NCBI GenBank assembly: GCA_016938615.1
Contig: JAFGUH010000265.1
Coordinates: forward strand, 1-50,816
From: Halothiobacillaceae bacterium
Lineage (GTDB): Bacteria; Pseudomonadota; Gammaproteobacteria; Halothiobacillales; Halothiobacillaceae
Reading direction: 5' to 3'
DNA length: 50,816 nt
In this document: positions 43,521-50,816 of the stretch, in pieces
How the letters are laid out: the number at the start of each line of letters is the position of its first letter
Position numbering within the stretch: the stretch's first letter is position 1
Made by a program: the position numbers and the translations under genes
The notes under the pieces: model-generated
What the model saw: the letters and a program-made list of their open reading frames with translations, nothing else
The model's database searches: none
Told to the model about the DNA's origin: nothing

Positions 43521-45128
43521 ATGTTCGATTACCTTCTTAGCCCAGGCTGGGCCATCATCGCCACCGAATTGCTGGCAGGCTTTGTGGTCATCTCCCTGGT
43601 CCTCGCCGCCCTCGTCTGGCATGGACAACGCCGTCACACGACAGCGGCCGAGCGCCTGCTCGACGATCGGGACCCGATCAGGCGGGCCACCGAGGAAATG
43701 GTCGATCGACAGTTCCAGCGGGCCGGGCCGAGGATCCAGCTCGACGACGAACAACGCGTGGAATACACCGAACGCGGCGTCGACGCGATCGAAGCGATGG
43801 TTGCCCCTTGGCTTGAACCCGGGCGTCACGACCTGTCGGCGGTGGCCCGCCGTTTTCTGCAGGTGCGCCAGGCCGATCTCGAGCAGATGCTCAACCTGGC
43901 GTGTGCCGAAATCGAGCGACAAGCCAAGGAGGACACCCGCCTGACCGAACTCGAGGCAGGTATCGCCGATCTGCGCGAACAACGCGACCGCCAGGCCAAG
44001 CAACTCAACGAGTCGATCGAGACCGTCAACGTCATGGTTCGCGAGTACGGCCGTAAGTTTGACTACGACAAGGAACCGCACGTCGCCACGGTGCTCAAGG
44101 CGATCGTCATGATCGAGGAAATGGATGCCGGCGCGGACTGCGAGACCGCGAAGAAACGGGCCGACGACGTCTTCAGTGAAGACCTGGTCGCGTCGACCGC
44201 CCCAGTCCGCGAACCGGCTGCATCGTCACGCGAGCCAACAGGGCCAGCAGGGAGCGGAGGTCATTCCGGGGAAGCCGCCGAGGATGCGCCCCCGGCGCCC
44301 CCGGGTCGTGAACCGTCACTCGATCAGGCAAGCGGCCGGGAACCCACTACCGAGGCCCAGCCCGGAGACCAGGTGGCTGGGGCTTTGGATCGAGTTGACG
44401 CGCCCCCTGAGTCCGTGGCGACCGACATCCCGACGGCGGCCTCCCCCAAGGCCCCCGCCGAGGCATCCGTCGTTGGCGACGAGCGCCCTGGGGATGTCGG
44501 CCCTGGGACCAGGCCAGCCGCGAAAACGGCTGCATCCCCCGCCGACCCAACCAACGGGCGCTCCTCATCGGAGAAAGACGCTTCCGACACCGACGTCGAC
44601 GACATCGATGCATTGATCGCCGAGGCACGGGAAGCCACGTCTTCCCAACCAGTCTCTCGCCCCAGCGCGCCCCCGATCGAGGATTCACCGGTTGGACAAC
44701 CCCCGGCCGGGAACGCCGCCGACAATGATGTCGACCGCGCTGCTGCCGACCGCCCGGCAGTCACCCCGGCAGTCACCCCGGCAGTCACCCCGGCAGATCG
44801 AACGGACCCTCGACAGGCGGAGGGGCCTGACGAGGCCGACGGCGAGAAACGAACAGACGGAGCAACCGGCGCAGACACGCCGACGCGTTTGGCTACCGAT
44901 GCGGCGACCTCCCAAGATCCTTCCGCTGACCGGTCGCCCGGGGCAAGCGAAACACGCCGTGAAACCGACGAAGAGGCGGAAGAGAACGGCGTGATCGATC
45001 TCGACGAGGTCGAGATTCCCGACGATGACCAGGACACGCAGGAGACATCGGCCGAGACGTTCGACCTCGACGACATCGACGCGTTGCTCGACGCCGAGAT
45101 CGCCAAGAAACACGGCAAGCCCGACTAA
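43521..45128 (+). CDS. Membrane-anchored coiled-coil protein with acidic low-complexity tail
   Basis: Unrecognised 535-residue protein. It has an N-terminal transmembrane helix (about 10-33), a helical region rich in Glu/Gln/Arg with probable coiled coil (about 110-175, LTELEAGIADLREQRDRQAKQL), then about 330 residues of disordered Pro/Ala/Asp/Glu/Ser sequence. That tail includes PAVT repeats near 413. Two copies of a DDIDAL motif occur, VDDIDALIAEAREA near 361 and LDDIDALLDAEIAKK at the C-terminus. The motif resembles the EIDALL sequence by which FliM binds CheY, so it may be a docking peptide; that is inference. Probably cotranscribed with the VWA gene. Confidence 0.75.
   Translation: MFDYLLSPGWAIIATELLAGFVVISLVLAALVWHGQRRHTTAAERLLDDRDPIRRATEEMVDRQFQRAGPRIQLDDEQRVEYTERGVDAIEAMVAPWLEPGRHDLSAVARRFLQVRQADLEQMLNLACAEIERQAKEDTRLTELEAGIADLREQRDRQAKQLNESIETVNVMVREYGRKFDYDKEPHVATVLKAIVMIEEMDAGADCETAKKRADDVFSEDLVASTAPVREPAASSREPTGPAGSGGHSGEAAEDAPPAPPGREPSLDQASGREPTTEAQPGDQVAGALDRVDAPPESVATDIPTAASPKAPAEASVVGDERPGDVGPGTRPAAKTAASPADPTNGRSSSEKDASDTDVDDIDALIAEAREATSSQPVSRPSAPPIEDSPVGQPPAGNAADNDVDRAAADRPAVTPAVTPAVTPADRTDPRQAEGPDEADGEKRTDGATGADTPTRLATDAATSQDPSADRSPGASETRRETDEEAEENGVIDLDEVEIPDDDQDTQETSAETFDLDDIDALLDAEIAKKHGKPD
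44754..44789 (+). repeat. 12-bp in-frame tandem repeat (PAVT x3)
   Basis: CCGGCAGTCACC occurs three times without mismatch, plus a partial fourth unit, inside the low-complexity tail of the coiled-coil membrane protein. Because the unit is 12 bp, copy-number changes would keep the reading frame. Confidence 0.9.
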
Positions 45129-45365
45129 GGAAGATCTGCACGATCCGGCAGCATCGCTGTCTCGCCGCCTGGTCCGCAGTCTCGATGATGGATCGGAACA
45201 CTGGCCCATCGCCCGTCGAGAGTTCGCGTTGCAGCTGCGGGCAAGCCAGTGGGGCGCCGGACCGGACAGGCCGCCAAGGCCCCATCGGCGCAATTGCCGC
45301 GCTAGAAAAGCGCCAAGGCCTCGTCACGGCGGACAGCATCATGTCTCTGGGCCCTTGGCGTGCCC
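45129..45365. repeat. Element G, family member with one recognisable end
   Basis: Begins directly after the stop codon of the coiled-coil protein. The left terminus GGAAGATCTGCACGATCCGG matches the family end. The interior repeats blocks of element A in the same order: GGCCGCCAAGGCCCCATC near 45272, TTGCCGCG near 45295, and GGGCCCTTGGCGTGCC near 45350. The first and last form an internal inverted pair. No right terminal repeat was found; a 7-bp tandem array follows instead. This and the array make up the 346-bp gap before the peroxiredoxin gene. Confidence 0.55.
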
Positions 45366-45372
45366 ACCTCGG

Positions 45373-45406
45373 GCGTCAGGCGTCAGGCGTCAGGCGTCAG
45401 GCGTCA
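45373..45406. repeat. 7-bp tandem repeat GCGTCAG, four to five units
   Basis: Four perfect GCGTCAG units and a fifth with one mismatch, located where the right end of element G would be expected. Noncoding. Confidence 0.9.
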
Positions 45407-45421
45407 TCAAATCGTCTAACC

Positions 45422-45446
45422 AAAAAAACCCCGGCCAATGCCGGGG
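45422..45446 (-). terminator. Intrinsic terminator of the peroxiredoxin gene
   Basis: On the minus strand a 7-bp stem CCCCGGC/GCCGGGG with a four-base loop is followed by seven T residues (the A run at 45422-45428). It begins 29 bp past the peroxiredoxin stop. Confidence 0.88.
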
Positions 45447-45474
45447 TGTTCGTTTCAGGGATCGACTCTGGCGC

Positions 45475-46152
45475 TTAGAGCGACTTGGTGCAGAAATACC
45501 AATCGGTGCACTCGTAGCCTTCGTTCTTGCGCTTCTCGGCCTCTGCGACCGTGTTCGGCGGCGGGACGATGACCTTGTCGCCGGGTTTCCAGCCTTCGGG
45601 CGTTGCCACGCCGTGCTCGGTGGAGGTCTGCAGCGAGTCGACCAGTCGAACGATCTCGTCGATCGAGCGACCATTGGTCTTCGGGTAGTAGAGCATCGCC
45701 CGCAGAGTGCCTTTCGGGTCGATCACGAAGGTCGCGCGAACCGCCGAGGTGTCAGACACACCCGGGTGGACCATTCCGTAGGCGTTGGATACCTGCATCG
45801 AGATGTCTTCGATGATCGGGAACGGAATCTCCTGGCCGAACTTCTCCTTGATGTTCTGCACCCAGGCCAGGTGGGCGTGGATGCTGTCGATCGACAGGCC
45901 GAGCAGATCGCAGTTGCGTTCCTGGAATTTGTCGAATGCTCGCGCAAACGCCATGAACTCGGTGGTGCAGACCGGCGTGAAGTCGGCCGGGTGCGAGAAC
46001 AGTACCAGCCAGCGTCCGTCGTAGTCCGAAAGCTGCTTCATCCCGTGCGTGGTGTTCGCCTTGAAGTCAGGGGCACGCTCGTTGAGGCGCGGCATCGCGA
46101 GCCGCGGCTGATTCTGGGTTACTTGATCCTGGGTTGCCTGCGTATCGGTCAT
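45475..46152 (-). CDS. Peroxiredoxin (Prx6/1-Cys type)
   Basis: Thiol peroxidase reducing hydrogen peroxide and organic peroxides. The 225 residues include the peroxidatic Cys62 in SHPADFTPVCTTEF and FVIDPKGTLRAML. The long C-terminal domain ends in YECTDWYFCTKSL with Cys215 and Cys221, as in Prx6-like and archaeal AhpC-type enzymes. ATG 46152 has GGAGG eleven bases upstream; a longer reading to 46239 adds unrelated sequence. An AT-rich upstream region carries an OxyR-like motif, and an intrinsic terminator follows. Confidence 0.93.
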   Translation of the reverse strand: MTDTQATQDQVTQNQPRLAMPRLNERAPDFKANTTHGMKQLSDYDGRWLVLFSHPADFTPVCTTEFMAFARAFDKFQERNCDLLGLSIDSIHAHLAWVQNIKEKFGQEIPFPIIEDISMQVSNAYGMVHPGVSDTSAVRATFVIDPKGTLRAMLYYPKTNGRSIDEIVRLVDSLQTSTEHGVATPEGWKPGDKVIVPPPNTVAEAEKRKNEGYECTDWYFCTKSL

Positions 46153-46247
46153 GGTCTGTTGAACCTCCGGTTTTGGATGATGGACGCAGCGAGCGGGAAC
46201 CCCGCCCGACACAACAGACTCTAGCTTATGCTGGATCAATATATCTA

Positions 46248-46284
46248 ATTAAATGTTTCTTTCTGGACGATAGGAATAATCTAT
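46248..46284 (-). promoter_or_regulatory. OxyR-like binding site upstream of peroxiredoxin
   Basis: The strongest half is a perfect ATAG-N7-CTAT (46270-46284). Continuing toward the gene with N7 spacers come AAAG (read on the minus strand) and TAAT, giving ATAG-N7-CTAT-N7-AAAG-N7-TAAT. The OxyR consensus has four such tetranucleotides at seven-base spacing; here 13 of 16 bases match. It lies about 100 bp upstream of the peroxiredoxin ATG, in the only markedly AT-rich stretch nearby, just past the murB stop. Confidence 0.5.
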
Positions 46285-46287
46285 CAA

Positions 46288-47403
46288 TCATTTGCTCTGA
46301 GGAAAGATCGGACCACATTCCTCACCCAGGCATTCCGGCTCGACCACCAACGCGATCCCGAACGCCTCGAACACCCGGTCGCGCACCTCGCGGGCGAATC
46401 CAACGAACCCCTCGCCACTGGCTCCCCCGTAATGCAGGAGCACCAGCGCGTGCCGCGCCGAAACACCGACGCCGCCCTCGCGCCATCCCCTCAACCCGCA
46501 ACGTTCGATCAACCAGCCGGCAGGGATCTTGATGCCGTCACTCACCGGGTATTGCGGCATCTCCGGCCAATGCCGGGCGAGCGTCTCGGCGCGCGACGGC
46601 GAGACGACCGGGTTATGGAAGAAGCTCCCGGCGCTGCCCGGCAAGCCGCCCCGCCAATCGGGGAGCTTGGCGAGCCGAACGCGGGTGATCATATCCGCGT
46701 AGGCCAGCGGCGTCATCGCGACGGGCGGCCGACCGGTCGCCGCCTGCCACGCCTCGAGAGCGGCCGAAAGCCCAGGGTAGTCGACCGGCGGCCAGTCCGC
46801 CGGCGGCCGGGTCGCGAGCGTCAGACCCACCCGCAGGATCAGCCAGCGACCTGCCTCGTCCTTGAATCGGCTGCGTCGGTACCCGAAGTCACAATCGTTC
46901 CGGTCGAGCCGTCGCAGGCGACGCTCTCGTCGATCCCAGGCATCCACCCAACGCACGCGATCACCCAGCTCGACCCCGTAGGCGCCGACGTTCTGCATGG
47001 GCGCGGCAGCGACCGTGCCGGGGATCTCGGCCAATGCCTCCAGCCCATACCAACCGCGCCCCGACGTCTCGCGCACCAACCGATCGAGACCCATTCCGCC
47101 CTCGGCGACCAGATCAACGCGATCGGCCGTTTGTGTCTCGAGCCACCAGGCGTCCGCGGCGAGATGCGCGCTGCGCTCGACGAACGGCTGGACGAATACC
47201 ACGTTGGAGCCCCCGCCCAACACGCGCGTTGTCGGTTCGGCGAGCCAATCCGTGACTGCAGGCTGGTCGAACACATCGGCATCGAGACGATCGAGGATCA
47301 GCGCGGCCCCGGACCTGGCCGGCAACCGCAGGGTGTTGACCAGCGGCATGTGCTCGCGCCATCGCCAGCCGGGTGACGGGCTATCCGTTGCCGACCGGTT
47401 CAT
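46288..47403 (-). CDS. murB: UDP-N-acetylenolpyruvoylglucosamine reductase
   Basis: FAD enzyme completing UDP-MurNAc synthesis. The 371 residues correspond to the E. coli (type I) form. It shows the N-terminal FAD domain (RVLGGGSNVVF), LEALAEIPGTVAAAPMQNVGAYG, the substrate-domain segment FGYRRSRFK, and the C-terminal GSAGSFFHNPVV with the catalytic serine, then IPAGWLIERCG. The ATG overlaps the stop of the upstream glycosyltransferase as ATGA, so the two are translationally coupled. The C-terminal LVVEPECLGEE is typical of the family. Confidence 0.95.
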   Translation of the reverse strand: MNRSATDSPSPGWRWREHMPLVNTLRLPARSGAALILDRLDADVFDQPAVTDWLAEPTTRVLGGGSNVVFVQPFVERSAHLAADAWWLETQTADRVDLVAEGGMGLDRLVRETSGRGWYGLEALAEIPGTVAAAPMQNVGAYGVELGDRVRWVDAWDRRERRLRRLDRNDCDFGYRRSRFKDEAGRWLILRVGLTLATRPPADWPPVDYPGLSAALEAWQAATGRPPVAMTPLAYADMITRVRLAKLPDWRGGLPGSAGSFFHNPVVSPSRAETLARHWPEMPQYPVSDGIKIPAGWLIERCGLRGWREGGVGVSARHALVLLHYGGASGEGFVGFAREVRDRVFEAFGIALVVEPECLGEECGPIFPQSK

Positions 47404-48380
47404 GCACCGATGCCGGCGCCGGGTTGCGACTGCGGTGAGGAATCGTCCGCCGCGTCAGCTTCTTTCGGTAGTTCGATCGGTGCCTCGCCGTGCGTGATTA
47501 CCTGGATGATCGATTCGACCACGATCTCCGGCTGGTTCATCGGGGGATGGTCGACATTGATCAGTTTCTGCTTGGAGCGCCGGGTCGTGATCACACCCAG
47601 TGTTTTTGCCTCGTCGGGCCTGCAGACGCATACCCCGGGAATACCCAGCGCGGCGGCCAACCACCCACTCAAGTGATTGCCCGCGAGCACGTAGCGGCTC
47701 TGGGTGACCCGCCGCTGCCATTCATCGGCATCGGCCGGCGGGCAGGCCGATACGTCGTCGATGCTCACGCCAGTCTGCTGGAGCCGACGGCGGATCATGT
47801 CGATATCCTCGGCCGCGAACGGCAGGGAGTCGGGATCGATGAGCAAGTCGGTGACTACCGGTTCGGCCTCGATCGAGAGACCGTAGTCGGGATTGAGATC
47901 GTGCAGGGAATACTCGAGCACTGCCGCCAACAAAACACGCACGGACTGGACCCGGTGCAGATCGTCCGGGATCGGGTACTGCGAGTCATAGGGTTGGCGA
48001 ACGGGCAGTTTCCCTCGCGACGGACGGGCGATTCCAACGGTCCTGCCCGGCAGGCGTCTGCTGGCGGCGAGGGTTCCCGGCAGACCGAAGGGATCGACGA
48101 CGTAGTCGATCTCCCCCAGCCGTGGATCGCCGGCCAGTATCCGTTTCCAGGCACGGGCGGTACGCCAGCCCGAGGGCGTCAGACGCGATGCGGCCAAATG
48201 GGCGGGATCGAAGACCACCACGTCGTCCACCGCCGGGTGGCGACGGAACCACGGCGCGGCCGCCGGGCCGGTGATCACGCTGAACGCGAGGCCGGGACGG
48301 CCGCGGACCGCATCCGTCAGGGCCGGGAAGGTGGGAATGACCTCGTCCGGGAGATCGGGGGCGACTATCGCGATACGCAT
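47400..48380 (-). CDS. Glycosyltransferase family 9 (heptosyltransferase-like)
   Basis: 326-residue protein with the GT-B fold order of ADP-heptose:LPS heptosyltransferases. The N-terminal MRIAIVAPDLPDEVIPTFPAL is followed by a domain with VDDVVVFDPAHLAASR and YVVDPFGLPGTLAASRR. The C-terminal part has YVLAGNHLSGWLAAALGIPGVCV and ITTRRSKQKLINVDHP, resembling heptosyltransferase and related sugar transferases. The C-terminal tail is low complexity. Start 48380 is the first ATG matching the family; its ribosome-binding site is weak. Likely acts in LPS core or another cell-surface glycan; the donor is not determined. Confidence 0.8.
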   Translation of the reverse strand: MRIAIVAPDLPDEVIPTFPALTDAVRGRPGLAFSVITGPAAAPWFRRHPAVDDVVVFDPAHLAASRLTPSGWRTARAWKRILAGDPRLGEIDYVVDPFGLPGTLAASRRLPGRTVGIARPSRGKLPVRQPYDSQYPIPDDLHRVQSVRVLLAAVLEYSLHDLNPDYGLSIEAEPVVTDLLIDPDSLPFAAEDIDMIRRRLQQTGVSIDDVSACPPADADEWQRRVTQSRYVLAGNHLSGWLAAALGIPGVCVCRPDEAKTLGVITTRRSKQKLINVDHPPMNQPEIVVESIIQVITHGEAPIELPKEADAADDSSPQSQPGAGIGA

Positions 48381-48633
48381 GCGGTCGGACGTCCTGAAGT
48401 GAAAGCGATTGACGTTGCCTGCCGCCCAGCCGCCGGGGGACAGGCGGATGGTCGAGGTGTCGGAATCCGGGGCAAGGCTGCATGCTAAACTGCCGCGCCC
48501 TGAATAACCAATCATCACCACTGTTGCCCCGAATGTTGCCCGGAACGCTGGCCCGGTCGCATCGTTACCTCGCAGCCAGAACATTCCGATCAGCGACATC
48601 GTTCCCCAACCACCACAAGCCACTCGGACCCGC

Positions 48634-50685
48634 ATGGAAAATCAACGCCGGATTCTCGTCACCTCCGCCCTGCCCTACGCCAATGGCCCGCTGCACCTCG
48701 GCCATGTGATCGAGACGATCCAGACCGATATCTGGGTGCGCGCACAGAAGCTCGTCGGCAACGACTGCCGCTACGTCTGCGCCGACGATACCCACGGCAC
48801 CCCGATCATGCTGCGCGCCAAGCAGGAAGGCATCACGCCCGAGCAGCTGATCGCCAAGATCCATCAGCTCCACGAGGCCGACTTCCAGGGCTTCGGCATC
48901 GGTTTCGACAACTTCGGCTCCACGCACACCGACGACAACCGCAAGATGGCCGAGGAGATCTTCGGCAAGCTGGACGCCGCCGGGCTGATCAGTCGCAAGA
49001 CCATCAAGCAGGCATTCGACGAGACCGAACAGATGTTCCTGCCGGACCGGTTCATAAAGGGTACCTGCCCCAAGTGCGGCGCGGATGACCAGTACGGCGA
49101 CAACTGCGAGGCCTGCGGCGCGACCTATTCGCCCACCGAGCTGAAGCACCCGAAGTCGGTACTCTCTGGGACCACCCCGGTCGAGCGCGACTCCGAGCAC
49201 TACTTCTTCGACCTGCCCAAGATCGGCGACCGGCTCAAGGCCTGGCTCGACAACGCCCAGGTGCAGCCTTCGATCAAGGCCAAGCTCAACGAATGGTTCG
49301 AGTCGGGCCTGCAGTCCTGGGACATCTCCCGTGACGCCCCCTACTTCGGATTCGAGATCCCGGGCGCGCCCGGCAAGTTCTTCTACGTCTGGCTGGACGC
49401 ACCGATCGGCTACATCGGGTCGTTCATCGAGCTGGCGCGTCGCGAGGGGCTCGATTTCGACGCGTTCTGGGGCAAGGATGCCGACACCGAGCTGGTGCAC
49501 TTCATCGGCAAGGACATCGCCTACTTCCACACCCTGTTCTGGCCGGCGACCCTGATGGGCGCGGGCATGCGCACCCCGGATGCGATCCACGCCCACGGCT
49601 TTCTTACCCTGAACGGCGAGAAGATGAGCAAGTCGCGCGGCACCTTCATCAAGGCGAAGACCTACCTCGAGCACCTCGATCCGGAAGCCCTGCGTTACTA
49701 CTTCGCGGCCAAGCTCGGTTCGGGCATCGACGACATCGACCTCAACCTCGAGGACTTCCGCTACCGCGTCAATGCGGATCTGGTCGGCAAGGTGGTCAAT
49801 ATCGCCAGCCGCTGCGCGGGCTTTATCAAGAAGCATTTTGACGGCCGGCTGGCTGCGGAACTGGAGCGCCCGGAACTCCACCGCGAGATGACGCAGGCCG
49901 CCGCCGGCATCGCCGAGCGCTACGAACGCCGCGAATACTCGGCTGCCATGCGCGAGATCATGGCGCTGGCCGACCGGGCCAACCAGTACATCGACGAGCG
50001 CAAGCCCTGGGTGCTGGCCAAGGACGAGGCCACCCGCGCTGAGGTACAGGCCATCTGCACAGACGGGATCAATGCCTTCGCCGTGCTGATGACCTACCTC
50101 TCGCCGGTGCTGCCCAAGCTTGCCGCCAAGGCCGCCGAGTTCCTCAATGTCGAGGCATTGACCTGGCAGGGACTGAACGAGCCGCTGCTCGACCACCCGG
50201 TCAACAAGTTCAAGCCGATGATGCAGCGGATCGAGGAGTCCTCGCTCGAGGCCCTGCTCGAGGCAGCCAAGCAGGACGCCGCCGACGAAGCCAGGACCAA
50301 GGCCGGGAACAACGCCCCGAGGAAGACCGAGAAACGCGAGATCGAGCCGATCGCCGAGACCATCGACATCCAGCAGTTCGGCGCGGTCGACCTGCGTATT
50401 GCGAAAATCCTCGAGGCCGACCACGTCGAGGGCGCGGACAAACTGCTGCGCCTGTCGCTCGACATCGGCGAGGACAAGCCCCGCCAGGTGTTCGCGGGCA
50501 TCAAGGCCGCCTACGACCCGGCCACCCTGGTGGGTCGTCACACCGTCATGGTCGCCAACCTCGCCCCGCGCAAGATGAAGTTCGGTCTCTCGGAGGGCAT
50601 GGTGCTGGCCGCGGGCTCGGGCGGCTCGGACTTGCACATCCTGTCACCCGACGAGGGGGCCACACCGGGCACGCGGGTGAAGTGA
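48634..50685 (+). CDS. metG: Methionyl-tRNA synthetase
   Basis: Charges initiator and elongator tRNA-Met. The 683 residues have the HIGH-like HLGH (21-24), the KMSKS loop at 330-334, and a zinc knuckle region with [21 protein letters not shown] near 145-165. The C-terminal tRNA-binding (Trbp111-like) domain covers about 570-683 ([32 protein letters not shown]). Length is normal for the dimeric type with the extra C-domain. It is divergent from the glycosyltransferase gene and stands 58 bp before the initiator tRNA gene. The 253-bp upstream gap shows no clearly supported promoter. Confidence 0.97.
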   Translation: MENQRRILVTSALPYANGPLHLGHVIETIQTDIWVRAQKLVGNDCRYVCADDTHGTPIMLRAKQEGITPEQLIAKIHQLHEADFQGFGIGFDNFGSTHTDDNRKMAEEIFGKLDAAGLISRKTIKQAFDETEQMFLPDRFIKGTCPKCGADDQYGDNCEACGATYSPTELKHPKSVLSGTTPVERDSEHYFFDLPKIGDRLKAWLDNAQVQPSIKAKLNEWFESGLQSWDISRDAPYFGFEIPGAPGKFFYVWLDAPIGYIGSFIELARREGLDFDAFWGKDADTELVHFIGKDIAYFHTLFWPATLMGAGMRTPDAIHAHGFLTLNGEKMSKSRGTFIKAKTYLEHLDPEALRYYFAAKLGSGIDDIDLNLEDFRYRVNADLVGKVVNIASRCAGFIKKHFDGRLAAELERPELHREMTQAAAGIAERYERREYSAAMREIMALADRANQYIDERKPWVLAKDEATRAEVQAICTDGINAFAVLMTYLSPVLPKLAAKAAEFLNVEALTWQGLNEPLLDHPVNKFKPMMQRIEESSLEALLEAAKQDAADEARTKAGNNAPRKTEKREIEPIAETIDIQQFGAVDLRIAKILEADHVEGADKLLRLSLDIGEDKPRQVFAGIKAAYDPATLVGRHTVMVANLAPRKMKFGLSEGMVLAAGSGGSDLHILSPDEGATPGTRVK

Positions 50686-50709
50686 TAGCCATGTCTGGAT
50701 GACGAAGGC

Positions 50710-50737
50710 GTGACGTCGACGCCAAGTTATGTATAAT
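50710..50737 (+). promoter_or_regulatory. Promoter of the initiator tRNA gene
   Basis: A perfect -10 TATAAT (50732-50737) with GTGACG (50710-50715) as -35 at 16 bp. The tRNA 5' end is six bases beyond the -10, and the discriminator is GC-rich (GCGTCT), as in stringently controlled stable-RNA promoters. Confidence 0.75.
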
Positions 50738-50743
50738 GCGTCT

Positions 50744-50816
<73 letters not shown>

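Noticed and set aside
48524-48550. Direct repetition of GTTGCCC upstream of metG
   Set aside because: Only two short copies; not distinguishable from chance in this composition.
48565-50637. Open frame of 690 codons antisense to metG
   Set aside because: Composition-driven shadow of a conserved synthetase; no recognisable motifs and no ribosome-binding site.

Overview
The window is a GC-rich (low-to-mid 60s % by eye), densely coded stretch of a gammaproteobacterial chromosome. Gammaproteobacterial markers are dapB-carA-carB-greA, sspA-sspB behind petABC, lexA with imuA/imuB, rsgA, orn, ettA, a ftsK-lolA-rarA run, and an initiator tRNA. The E3 with its own lipoyl domain, the complete bc1 complex and the GC content would fit a halophilic or sulfur-oxidising lineage (Halothiobacillaceae/Guyparkeria or Ectothiorhodospiraceae). 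That placement is an inference with low confidence. No phage, plasmid, CRISPR, transposase or rRNA was seen.

Layout. 1-5.7 kb (+): end of aceE, then aceF, lpdA, a TSUP permease, coaD and a YfhL-type ferredoxin closed by a strong terminator. 5.8-14 kb (-): orn, dapB, carA, carB, greA, serS and a small acyl carrier protein, several joined by ATGA overlaps. 14.4-17.3 kb: mgtE and rsgA (+) against a HIT protein (-). 17.5-22.6 kb (+): RND efflux adaptor and pump, a DUF2798 membrane protein and an O6-alkylguanine methyltransferase. 22.6-27.3 kb (-): ftsK, lolA, rarA. 27.5-33 kb: msrB (+), then sspB, sspA, petC, petB, petA and a Nif3-like protein (-). 33.1-38.4 kb: MFS permease, imuB (-) divergent from lexA-imuA (+) around one SOS box, and an M48 lipoprotein peptidase. 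38.8-45.1 kb: HDOD protein and ettA (-), then a VWA membrane protein and a coiled-coil membrane protein (+). 45.5-50.8 kb: peroxiredoxin with an OxyR-like site, murB, a family-9 glycosyltransferase (all -), metG (+) and the initiator tRNA, whose last bases run off the window.

Most genes are housekeeping: pyruvate oxidation, carbamoyl-phosphate and lysine/cell-wall precursors, translation, respiration, SOS repair, envelope export.

The main unexplained signal is a family of about seven intergenic elements of 70-280 bp (near 14.1, 24.8, 29.1, 32.1, 34.4, 38.5 and 45.1 kb). Five have degenerate terminal inverted repeats sharing the core TCGTGCAGAGGTTCCCT; two are incomplete or have a doubtful second end. 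Their interiors are mosaics of shared blocks. Six of the seven lie within about 60 bp of a stop codon. They look like non-autonomous, MITE-like or REP-like elements with no transposase in the window. Other points of interest are the split imu cassette, the exosortase-style ACP coupled to serS, the VWA/coiled-coil pair with DDIDAL motifs, and the OxyR-like operator.
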